Source of the DNA: Stichopus chloronotus
Lineage: Eukaryota > Echinodermata > Holothuroidea > Aspidochirotida > Stichopodidae
Reading direction: 5' to 3'
DNA length: 64,000 nucleotides
Assembly: GCA_021234535.1 (NCBI GenBank)
Contig: CM037840.1
Location: 20,462,302 to 20,526,301 of the forward strand
Shown here one piece after another: positions 1 to 12,800 of this stretch. Below the pieces are notes generated by a model. That model made no database searches. It was not told the DNA's origin and saw nothing but the letters and a program-made list of their open reading frames with translations. Numbering within the stretch: the stretch's first letter is position 1; the number at the start of each line of letters is the position of its first letter. Made by a program: the position numbers and the translations under genes.

Positions 1-3000
1 TTGACATTCTTTCATTGTTAATAATGACCAATGACCAAAAAGTCAAGACTAAGATTATGCTCAGAGCATGAATGAAAATACAGTTTTCGTATTCCAACGA
101 TGGTTATCGAAGCTGATCATGCAACTGATGCTAACTCATCTGAGGTTGATACCATGATGCTGATATGGGATGAGGATGTAACAAAGCAAAGAATGAAATA
201 TGCTGCACCAGATGAAGAACTTCATCAACTGTCACTGGCCAGAATTTCAGTAAGCTGTGTTCCAAGGAGGAAAGTTTAATGGTCCCTGAAACTCACTGAG
301 CAAGTTGTTGAGGTGTAGTGATAGGTTTACACCAGGAGTTGAAGTCATGAAGAATTTTGGGAAGCTGCAATGTTGCAACTGCCACTGACAAATTTGTCAC
401 TAGAACCCACTGAGCAATCTTCAAAAAGTGATACAGGAATCAAAAGCTTCAGTGAAAATAGAAGCTAAAATCGCAACAAAATGGTAGCATTTTTGCAAAA
501 TATTTACAGCTTCGAAAACGAAAGAGCGAAATATATTCAGCAGACAGCCAGTCGATGCAGCTCACTCAAGCATAGAGAAGCAGAACTTTACTCAGCTCCA
601 CAAGACTACGGATGTAGTTATGTACGGTAATCTGATCCATCCCATATGACAACTCTGTACATATAGCATGTAACACACTTTTCTTGAGCCAAGTCACTAA
701 TATACATTGCCTGTATAGATCCATCCACATACACGGACTGTACAAAAGAAGCACAACAGGTTCTTGAATCGTGTTGCACCCGTCCAGTGCATGTTCAATG
801 TTCAGTTGAACTATGCTAAGTGCCATATAGTTAATAAATGTATTCAATGGTATGCATTCAACTGTAGCCTCCAACATTTACTGACTGGTAATAACTGGTT
901 AACTGTTTACTACACTTATACCCTTCCTACTTCCTTGTATGTTTACAAGGCACTGACACTGTTGATTCAAGCTGCTATTATGTATCTCAAAACATATCAA
1001 ATGTCAGCAGGACGGCAAGAGTTCTTCGAAAAACTCTCCCTCGTATTTTAGGCTCCTGAAATATCATCGCTGTCATAAAGTGCTACCTTTCACCTCAAAA
1101 ATTGTGAACAGTATAGTATTCATTTATCATGCAATGTGATTTCTGAATGTACATCAGTAGGTACCATGCACACCACTCCATAAGCTATATATGCTGTGAT
1201 AGGGTGATGGCATTTGAAACAATAAGGCTTAGCAAAACAGGAGATTCAGGGTCACAGTAACACAGGTTTTTCATCCAAGAGTAATCTAAGGTTTTTGACA
1301 CACTGAACTAACCTTGTGAAAGAAGATACCAAATTTGATCTAAAGTTAGTAATCAACCAAAAAGGAATGTTGAAAATGCTTTGAATAGGTTCACATCTCT
1401 GTGGTTGCTTCACTGCCTCAATGCCTCATTTACATTCATTCTGTTGCTAACAAGAAAACCAGGTTTACAGGCCGGTTGATACAATTATTGTTGAAAATGC
1501 TTAATAAAGGCAAATACTGATGCACGTCATGTTCACACCATTTAACGAAAAACTTCGCAAGTGCTTTTATTTATTTCTCTTTACATATGTTTTTGAGACA
1601 TCTTGTGCTATTTTACTCTATCTTATGCAAATCTTCAGAAAGGACAGTTCATATTTTGTTCTGCCAAACAATGAACTGATTTTTAAAACTAACATCTGGA
1701 GATGCAGACTTTTATCTGCTTTCACAAACTCAAAGACCTGTCACATGCTCATCCTCTGCTTGATAACATTTCATCACCTCTGGTAGAAAATAAGCCACAC
1801 TGACCAGACACATGATACCTTGGCAGCCTTAACATCTAAAACAGTTATATAAGGATGTTTTTGTCCAGTAGGGCATTTTTTAATTCGTTTTTCCTGTGAG
1901 CAGAATGAATGCCAAAATACTAGAGGTCGCACATTCAAGTGATAAGGTTTGGTAACTAACCATACTCCACACTGCCTTTGATGCTGTGAGGTCCCTTTGT
2001 AGACTGTTTTAGGAGAGCAGTCACAGCATGGAGGGTGTTTCTTTGCATGACGTACTTCTGCAACAAATGCAATTTGAAAATATGCAGTCCTACGTGAGTC
2101 ATTATGGAGGTAAAAATAAACTGTCAAAAATGCCAAATTTATGCTAACTTTACTCTGCTTTTTATTATCAAACACAGACACATCACCATGAATAATTTTG
2201 CAAACACAGACGTTCATTCAAATTTACGAATAGGGATAGTTGCCAATAACATTCTGTGCAATTAGTTACACAAGATGCCTCTGACACCAGGTATCCATGT
2301 AGACTCTTCCTTTGTAAAGAAACACGTTTCTGTTTCCCAACGAGACAGCAAAAAAAGTTGCAAATTAAAACGTCAAGAAGTTGCAAAATTAAACTGTGAA
2401 GCAGCTGTGAAGGTACCATTAACTTTTCAGGGTAATTGTCAAACTGAATTCCCCTTAGGATAACTACACCAAATAAATGGGTTTCCATATCAAGTGACCA
2501 CTTATCACACACTGTAACTTTGTATCTCTGGTTTGGGAAGTGAGCAAGTGGACATTTTGCAGAAACTTGTTAAATTAGCGGGATGTGATAAGTTTTCATT
2601 TGTGTATTTGCTGAATATTGTTGTAACTGTTCACTTCCAGCAGAAAGAAAATCAACAAGTGGACATTTTGCAGAAAACTGTTTAATTGAAAGAGTCTAAG
2701 CCGTAGCTATACAGAGGTGTAGATTAAATGTAAAATATCTGTTTTCACTCCAAGATTACAAGTATTCTGTAATCATTTAAAAATCTACTAACAACAGAAG
2801 TACAAAATGATACTTCTGAAGAGAAAAATTTCATCTTGTGATTTTGTTGGAAGGCTAGGCCAAGAATTGACAATATGTGAAAGTAACACTAAGCTTCTTG
2901 ATAGGCTAAAAGTAAAGGCCCGCTCAAAGGCCTTTAACTTTAATTTGAGGCCTGAAATGTGGCAAAGAAACAAGGGAATGATTAACAGAGGGTACATTGT

Positions 3001-3702
3001 TGGAGTAAATACGGTTGTAGTGTTGCAATTTTACTGGAAGCCTAAGGCACAACTTTGACAAGGATGACACTCCATACACCGGGATTTTTTGCATGGCTAC
3101 TGATTTTGGGGGAAAAACCTATATCATCGTTGTTATCAATATTTTAAAATCAATCAATAGCTATCGATGGACCTTACCATCTGCTGCAGAAATTGAAAGG
3201 TGTAGGAAGAGAAAGATGGGGGAGAGCTCGGTGATATTTCTCATTTTTCTATTCTCAAAGCACATGTATGAGAAAATAACAGTTGAAATTTAGCCATTTG
3301 GAACTTTTCTTGGGGTTATGTCAGAAGATAGGGTTTGAACACTTTTCTGATGAAAAATGAAGCAACTTTTAAGACAGAACTTTTGTTTTTCAAGAAAATC
3401 AAACCAGTTTGAACATAGTCTGAAAATATATCCCGAAATTGCTTAGGCCCCCTTGAGGTTGGAAGGGTACAAAACTAGTCCTGGTCCAAAAATTTGTTGC
3501 TAATCACATTTAGCAGATAATTAACTAAAGATCTAAAGTGTAATCAATAGAATTCAAGCACTGTTCAAGGATGTTCGTGCAAAAGAACAAAATCCAAGCC
3601 CTTTCAAGACCTTGGAAATGACAGATGTAAACCCAAGTGCTTTAAAGGCTTTAAAGGACTCACAAAAATGGTGGTAAGGTGCATATTTGGTTACAATCTT
3701 AC
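1..3702. other. Sequence downstream of myosin exon 6 (intron, no exon recognised)
   Basis: I searched the minus strand for the next myosin segments (LHLGN-type strand, DIxGFE switch II) and saw none. A 21-bp direct duplication around 2,550 and 2,659 (core TGGACATTTTGCAGAAA) is the only local structure. A 59-codon plus-strand frame at 100-279 is discussed under findings. Confidence 0.5.
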
Positions 3703-3817
3703 CGACTGCGTGAAGCCAACCAACTCCATTATGTCTTGAAGTTCATCGAACATTCCCAGGCAATGCTCAAAATGTTCCTGGCTGTAGTACACTCCAGCTC
3801 CACTGCTATTTAAAATT
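3703..3817 (-). CDS. Myosin exon 6 (residues 223-261), last exon seen
   Basis: The exon encodes (R)[20 protein letters not shown] then [18 protein letters not shown], matching the myosin segment that precedes the LHLGNI strand. The acceptor is gttttttag and the donor TCG|gtaaga, phase 0. Downstream sequence (1-3702) has no recognisable LHLG exon, so the following intron is at least 3.7 kb or the next exon is outside the window. Confidence 0.92.
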
Positions 3818-6800
3818 CTAAAAAACAAGACAAATTATGGATTTAAGAGTATATGATGCATTCAGCCTGTATCTGATGTATGAAGAGCAATGAATTTATC
3901 GACGTACAATATCGAGTCTAAAATGTCAAGAGTGTCTGATGAACTGAGTCTGTCTCAGGTACTGAGACCATCTGACGTACCCAGAGCGACGTATCGATAG
4001 TATCGAGAGTGCTTGACATGTAGGGAGCATGTGACGTAGTGACAGCCTTCGACGTATCTAGAGATGTGTTTCTGAGGTATTGAGTCTCTGACATATCAAC
4101 AGTGTCCACAAAAGTATCCAGAGTGTCTGACATGTCAAGTGTGTCTGACATATCTAGCAGGTCTGACTTAACAAGAGTGTCAGACATTTTGAGAGTGTCT
4201 GACTTAACAAGAGTGTCTGACATGTTGAGAGTGTCTGACTTATCAAGAGTGTCTGACACATTGAAAGTGTCTGATTTATCAAGACTGTCTGACATATTGA
4301 GTGTCTGACTTATCAAGAGTGTCTGACATATTAAGAGTGTTTGACTTATCAAAATGTCCGACATATTGAGAGTTTCTGACTTATCGAGAGTGTCTGACCT
4401 ATTGAGAGTGTCTAATGTATCAAAAGCATCTGATACACTGACAGTAAAAAAGGGTCTTTAGTTGTTAGTCATGTTTAGACTGCATCCATCGTGGTGGATG
4501 TTAATAACACAAAGTTCCCAGTACAGTATAAAGAGAAGAGAGACAACGGCCCACAAATAGATCCAGTTTGAGTTGATAATCAGAGTTCTATTTTATATGT
4601 GATTCAACTCACCTCACACACAGAAATAAAGTTCAATTTTCAATGATTTTGATGAATAATTGTGTACCACGACAGAGAAAGGATCACACAAAGACAAGAG
4701 TTACGTTTCTGAGCATGAGCCGAGGTACGGTAGAAGATAAAGAGCGCCCTCTTCTCACAAAGATCAGACTATGAGTGACCTAAGCATGCTTGTAGAGATT
4801 TCAAAACCCACGCTACTGCAATTGCGGGTAATCTAGGGGCCCACTAATCATGTGAAATAAGAGGAGTGTGCAAACCCTGTTATGCAAATCCATTGTAACC
4901 TGCAATTAACCAAACCTTTCCCTCTAACAGCATATGCTCAGCCCATAAAGTTTATGCACTTCTTTGTCAGCTGACAGAAGGAAGATAAAGCATAAGTTAA
5001 CAAATTGGAAGGAGACCATCGGAGACTGACCTTTTGGGCTGCAGAGATACGGAAGCTTGCAATGAACCTATTACTCACAACACTTGTGACAGTGTTCAGT
5101 AGGTATGCAGACAGAAATGTGAAACCTTACAAAGCAAAAGGTGAGGATTTGGGGAATAAAACTCAATGGCTATGAGTACCTGTAAGATTCTGGTGGCTGG
5201 AGGCATATGTTTTCAAGCTGCTGTTGGGTCAGACCTGCAAACATAAAATAGAACACATGGAAGTTCCTCTCATCCTTTTCCTGAGCAACAATTCGTGACT
5301 TTTCCAAGAGGTAGGTGTCAATCTTAGCTGTGGAGGAAAGTAGAAAATGTTTTCATGGATGATATCACGTTATGAATTGAAGCACGATATGTAGGACACT
5401 CTAGGAATTTCATGCAATGTTTACACAAAGGAATAAGATCACAGTTCCCTTCCTTATTAAATTGGCAGGTTTGGAATGTACATGACGGCACAGAAACTGC
5501 ATATGTAGTGTACGGAATGTACCAGATGACAGGGGATGTAAAGGGATGCATGGAATGTACAGGACTACATGGAATGTACATGACTGCCTGAAATGTGCAT
5601 GACTGTGAGAAATGACCATGATGGTAAGAAAGGTACAAGACTACATGGAATGTAGATGACTACACAGAATGTACAAGACTACATGGAATGTAAATGCATG
5701 GCTACATGGAATGTACATGATTACATGGAATGTACGAGACCACATACAATGTGCATGACTGTAAGGAAAGTACATGATGGTAGGGAATGTACAAGACTAC
5801 ATGGAATGTACATAACTAAATGGGATGTGCATGACTATAAGGAATGTACATAACTAAGGAATGTTCAAGACTACATGGAATGTACATGACTACATGGAAT
5901 GTGCATGACAAAGTCTAATGTACATGACTGCAAGAAATGTACATGACTGCACAGAATGTACGTAACTGCATGGAATATGTGCATAACTGCAAAGAATTTA
6001 CATAAATGACTGCATGTAATCATGGATGTGTGAACAATACAGTATAACAGCAGATTTAATGTGTGGCTACTATACGGCACAGAGAACTGTGTGGAACAGC
6101 TGCAATAACCTACTGACGATCACATCCACATGCTGTGGGACCAAACACATGTTGAAACAATACAAAGAGCAACTTAAAATTATGTACATTCTGAAGCAAC
6201 AAAACTACCATCTCAAGATCACATTACCCCAGGAATCCAACAGATGATCAGATATATAAAGGTTATGTACCTGTGTACACTACTAATCTGCAAATACCAA
6301 CTAAGAATTAATGCCTGCACTCTGAACCTGTATAATGACCAGCTAAATAAAAACTACACTGAACTTGGGACAAATACTTCAGCCACCTTAAGATAAAATG
6401 GGAACTAAGAATCCACATAACTACCAGATGAAGATATTGTACAATATGAATCAATGAAAGAATCGGCTTGTGATTACATAAACTTTGAATCCACAGAATG
6501 ACCAGATAAAGATTACATACACAATGAATCCATGGAAAAACTTAAAGCTAAAAATTGTGTACATTATGAACCCCATGCAAGGACCAGTTTTAAGACTACA
6601 TACAGATGTACAACATGATTCCACAGAATGACCAGCAAAAGATGAAGGTATACTATAAATCCAAGGAACAACCAGACAAACAATTATCTACATTATTAGC
6701 CCATGCAAGGACTAGCTGAAGATTATGGACACTCAAATCCAAGGAAGAACCAGTTAAAGATTACATACATTATAAATTCACATAACTTACAGAAAAAAGA

Positions 6801-9800
6801 CTACATTTACTGGTAGTCAACAGAACAATCAGTTTAAGAATAATGTAAACTACGAATCCATGGAACTACCAGTTGGAGATGTTAACTGTAAACCCTGGAA
6901 CAACCAGCTTAACGTCCAATTTGAATCCATGTAAGGACTATCTTAAGATTGTGTATGCAGGGACACCAGCAGCACTGTATTACCTATGATATGAACCTGC
7001 ACAATGATCAACTCAAGGAAATACACACTTTCACTTGGAACAATTCCCACAACCTGCTGAAAGACTGCATATATAGAACAGTACGAATCCTGTGATGACC
7101 AGCTATATATTGGTAACCTTGCTGGACTGTCATCATTATGCAATGACTACAATTACAGACACTCTGAGAAACAACCAAATCAAGATTTAGTAGACTATTA
7201 ACTGAATCAAAATCCAAACGAAGTAAAGATACAACTGAAAATCAATGTAATGGCCACGTGAAGATTGCAGACACTACAGTACGCTTAACATGCATGTTAC
7301 CACCAGTAGCTGGGTGTCCATATGTCGTAACGACCCGTCTGAAGATTATGTGTTTTATTCATTGGCTTATGTAAACTTAATATATAGCAGTTACACAACA
7401 TACTTTGATCAGTTACAGCTACCTCACTTTTCCAACATTACCTTCCTTTATCACTTTACAGTTTTTATCTTACCTCCAACCACTGTGCCATCATGCTTAA
7501 ATAGTAACTCAAGATACTTTCCAAATCGGCTTGAGTTGTCATTCATGACAGTTTTAGCATTCCCAAATGCCTCTAAAAGTGGGTTTACCTGTTATCAATG
7601 AAAGAAAAGCACATTATTAAGTCAAAGAAATTTTTAATTTTTATTCAGTATTTAAAACCTTTTGAATTCATGCAATGGCACTAGAACCTTGTACCTATGA
7701 TATCTGGCTGACAAATTAGATGAAACTTCTGTAACTTCTAAAGCATAAAGTCAAGTTTTTGGTTTGTTCATGGCTAGTTCATTTTCCTTTAAATGCATGT
7801 AGTAAAGAAACGGTTCAAATGACTAAAAAATTCCAGGGCATTCCTTTCAGTACCGCACTGACAGAAACTTTGCAATCATAACTTGGCAATGAATGTACAT
7901 ATTTTTGATGAAAATTCTGCCTCATTGATAGGCCTACATTGAGAATAAAGTCAGAAATTGTAAAACAACAAAGACTCTAAATTAAACCCCCCCCACATCC
8001 CCTTGGGAGACTCATAAGTGTTGTTCACTTCTTTGTGCCAGATCATAACAATGACTTCCTGGTTTCCACAGATGAAAAGGCCATTGCCATTTTCATTGAC
8101 TGCCTAGAGTAATAATATTCAATGTTGGATGTAAGTGGAATGGAACATCATAAAAAGTTAACATACTGCTATTATTATTTTTGTTCACCCAGCATATTTC
8201 TCAGCGATATTTTCGGGTAATTTCACGAGTAAATTTTACAAAAAGTGACGGTGGTATTTCAGTCTGAAACACAACACCAGCTGCTGAGCTTAACTGTTGT
8301 ACATGTGAAGAGTCTACAGTACATGATCCCAATTGAAAGGCAGATAGCTACTGAAGTTAGTCATCATACAAATGGTACATGGTTCTGCAACACAGAAACA
8401 AAGGAGAATATTGTATTCCTTTCACAGAAAAAAAATCATACTTTTGAAACCAGTATTTATGGACACAGAATGAATGGAAACATAGTCATTCAAAATAAGG
8501 GGGGATGCTGAAATTTCTCTTCAAGAAATACTGTAAGCTTATCACAGATAGAAATTCAGCCATTCCTTGCTCAAGAATATTAAGTTCTACGAACTTTTTA
8601 AAATAACAATGCTGCAACTTCTGTAACTGATCTCATGCATATGTTTTGATAAGACAAAACTAGTGGTGATGTTTATAGGTGAGACTGAAGGGTTTAACAA
8701 TGATGAAAGTTGTTTTTGTTGTATGTCATGTTGGTGAATTTTAAACTTAATACTTCACTTAAGAGAAACAGGGTGTTTATAATACACCAACATTAAAATA
8801 GCTTTAATTATTGCTAAACCATTCAGCCTCATCAGTAATAGCTTCATCTCCTCAAAACATTATCCATATGTAAAGGAAAATGCGTCATTTGAATGTTTGG
8901 AAGTATGTGGGTGAACAAATTATTCTTGAGAACCAAATAACTGACTTCTTATCTGTGAGAAACATATTTCTTGCTAGGATGGCAACAGGCCCTCCAAATT
9001 TTGAATAATCTCTCATTCTGCATTCAAAAATTGGTTGAAAAGTACAACCTTTTTCTGTAAACGAAAACCATATTTCCCTTTACAGCACATCAAATGTAAT
9101 GGAACTATCACTTCACTACACTGAGTCCCCTGTGGTGAGTCATTGCTTGGGAATATGCCACATTACTACAGCCATTTTGATTTCAAGATAACACTTACAC
9201 CTAAACCTGTTACTCAAGGACATGTCATGTTCCCTCAAAGTGGAAAAAGCATTGAGAGAAGATGGCACTGTACAGGCTAAATTCAACAGAATGTAATCCA
9301 TTTTACGACCACCTGCAGGTTGGGACTGGGTGATCAGGAAAGTAACCTGGTTGTGGCATGATACTAATTGGAGGTAATTAATACAACTGATCTTTGACAT
9401 ATATCGGACTCTGGCAGGCTTTTAATGCTTCAGTGCATGAGGAAGTAGAAACGCTACAGTACACAATTGCTGTGTTGACCATTGTGTGTTCTTTTTATAC
9501 ACACTCATTATGTTATCTCCTTTCAGACCGCTCTGGTACAGTGCATACAGCAAAACTGTCTCAGAACTGATAAAGTTAGTGCCAGTAGTTCACATCATTC
9601 AATTATTACAAGCACACATGAATACTAAAAGATGTCATAACCTGGTGGTTGCTCTTAGGCAGGAGAATCTGAGTCAATTGTATATTAGCCTTAATTTGAT
9701 GGTACAGTACAATGATGCACACATGTTGCAGTATATTTAAATACAAGGTAAAAGGGATGTGTGTTTTTTTTTCCTTTTTTATGGAAGTGTAAATAGTCTC

Positions 9801-12800
9801 TGTGGGTATGCAAGTAACCAAATTCCAATAACATCAACCATTTCAACCCAACCCATTATGGCATTTCTACTAACAATTAAAATACAGTCAACACTGAGAA
9901 ATACATGCACATGTTAAAATTCCTTAAAGGAAAACAGTGTGTTTAGAGGACACCAACATAGCATATGAAGAAAATTGCTCTGATCACTGTAATACACCAT
10001 TCAGTCTCATCGGTAATCATCTACAAAAGCATTGACTCCTAAAAGCACTGTGCATCTGATGAGAAACAGAAGATGCATCATTTGCAATTTGGAAGTTTGG
10101 GTGAACAAATTATTCTTGAGCCACAAGTAACTGATTTTCTACAATATCTGTGAGAAACTTATTTCTTTTCAGGAAGGCTGCCATCCTTGCTTACTTTGAT
10201 AAATTTAACATTCTGTGTCCAAAAACATTGGTTTTAAAGATATGATTGCTCTCTGAGAAACAAAGGCCTCATTTCCCTTTGAATTCCGCTGACTTAGCTT
10301 GAGAAGTTTTTGCTTGATTGGCAAGAAACGTATCTTTCAGAGAAGTGCTAAACTTTTGATCTGACTTTGCACTCTCCAAGTTAAATGGAGTTCAACCAAA
10401 CACTGAAAACAAAGATAATTAAGATCTGATATATAATGGCCACAAAGATGGAATAACGGATTGGGCTGATGTTTATCACCATCGCTGAAACTTTGGATTA
10501 TTATTAATGCTCAGCAACCTGAAAATATATCTGCACCAGGGAATGTATTACTCTGTTAAATCAGGGTAAGAACAAAGAAAAGCCCTATGAAGGCTATTTT
10601 TCATTTGAAAAATTAATAATCCACTTTTAAATGGGTTCAAGAGCCTTCTTTTATTGTTCACAAGTTAGGTCTCTTTTTCAACACCTGCAAAACTTGAGAT
10701 GATTTTGGAATTTGAGACACAATTCAAAAACAGCATTACACGTTGGCAAAATGAACATTTTTCAGGAAAGACACTTGAAAGCGAAAGTATTGGATCAGAT
10801 ATCATCTGCCCATGTTGTAGTAAAAGCATCAGCCATCAGATCAGCCACAAAAAGTCCTCCTCTTGTTATGATAGTGAGCATGATCATGAAAACACGCTCC
10901 AAAGCGAACAACAACAACAAAAAAAGACCCAGAAGCACCCCTCACGACAACTCCCAGTAGGCACAAAACGTCATTTTAGCAATCTCTCATTTAAAATACC
11001 TAGATGCACAAACAAATTGAAACACTTAATCACATTTGAAATTATTATTAGTGACTCACTGAGTGTTCTTTTAACAAAATGTACCACAGTCTCTTAAGTT
11101 TGGACATTAGTACATTGGTGTCTAAGTCTTATAGGCCACTCAACAAATATGATGCACACATACTTATCAACGCTGATACAATCCTAATCTGTTCAGCACA
11201 TAGCAGCTGTACTGTTACACCAATAGTTGCTATGACTACCTGAAGAATCTTTTCCTGAAGGTTTGGTTTAGAGCTTGAGCAGTGGCTGATGATGTGACCG
11301 ATCAAGTACTTTGCACTCTCCGTCTTGCCGGCACCCGACTCCCCGCTGATGACGCAGCTCTGCTTCTTACCGTAACGGAACATCGCGCTGTAGGCCTTAT
11401 CAGCCACTGCAAAGATATGAGGCGGCAGGGTCTGGCGGAGGTTAAAATCTGCATATTGACAAGATACCTGTGTGGGTGAAAATCAAGAAAATTAATGTTT
11501 TTCTCCGATTTGATAAAAGACAAAATTTACATGCACTGATCGACAAACAAAGGTTGTGAAATTTTCTGCATGATCTCCAGATTTTAATAGAATGTGGAAA
11601 CCAACGAATGATCCTTAATGGTGATATGAACGTATCACAGGATTGCTCGTCCAAAAAATAAAACTTAAGTTTGAGTTTACATGCCCCTAGAATCAAAGTT
11701 TGCTAACCTGTCAGGTAAAATCCATCTGCGTCTTTTTTTTATAATCAATAGCTCGCATCCATTTATGATTAACAAATCATGCAGCCAGTACGCATAAAGA
11801 GGAGTATGTTTTACTGTGCAATCCATGGCTGGTACATGTTGCATCATGTGTTTCTAAACTGCATGTGCCTGACATAAGAATCTCTGCAATATGTGAACGC
11901 CCGGTTGAAAAATATTGGCAAAATCAAGGCATTCAATTCTGACCTCACTTAGTCCCATAGACTCTCAGTATTATGCAAAATTATTTCACCTCTGCAGTCT
12001 GGTGGTTTTCTTTCTAAAGACATTTTTTTTTTCTTCTTTAACATCACACCATTATTTTAGTTGCAAGGAGTCACAAACAATGCCAGACCTAATAAACAGA
12101 TCAGGTGCCTTGTTAAAACTTCCATAGCGACTATCATATGATACACAAGCAGTATTAAAACTGAAGCAGCCGTGGCTGGTAAGTCCAAGGGACAACTAAT
12201 GTGCCACACGTATTCATCTATTTCACACTAATTTGGTGCGACCAAAACTTCCAGGTTGTTTTACCAATTGAATGCACTTGTCTTGCAATCCAAATTTATG
12301 ATCACATTTCATTTAGCTACAGGTGTAGGATACTGTATTTACTTCAGTCTGATTAAGTAACCTGAAAGAGAGGATGTAACAGTCCATTAGAGGGTTTTGT
12401 TGTGTTAGGTCGATGCTGAGACTAACACCACATGATAGTCACCACTAACTACAGCAAATTCGCACCTTTCCAAACAGTCACTGTTGTTGACAACTGATGT
12501 ACTGTAGTATTCTATTCACTATCATATTTTACACAATCTCATATATTGACACTGATTGCTTTCAAACTGTACAGATCTTACTATGCTGCACTCATTTAAT
12601 ATAACCTTGTCAATGGCTTCCATGATCTTGCAACTGTACTTACTGTAGTTGTACACTTTCTGTATTACAATTATTGCTCACTTCTTCCAGTTGATTAAAC
12701 TAAACCATCTGTAAAATACACAGTAACCCTGCTCCATGCTTTTCAGCTCCCCTCCCAAAAAAAGACCATTTGGGAAATTCCACTGCTTCAAATTTGTTCT

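Noticed and set aside
2549..2684. Direct repeat CAAGTGGACATTTTGCAGAAA, two copies 109 bp apart
   Set aside because: Only two short copies; no terminal structure or wider similarity to call an element or array.
3918..4364. 148-codon minus-strand frame with SDTL repeats
   Set aside because: It is the translation of the 18-bp minisatellite inside a myosin intron.
10699..11097. 132-codon plus-strand frame with a CPCC motif
   Set aside because: It is intronic and antisense to the myosin, with no family match and a low-complexity Q/K stretch. No splice context supports it.
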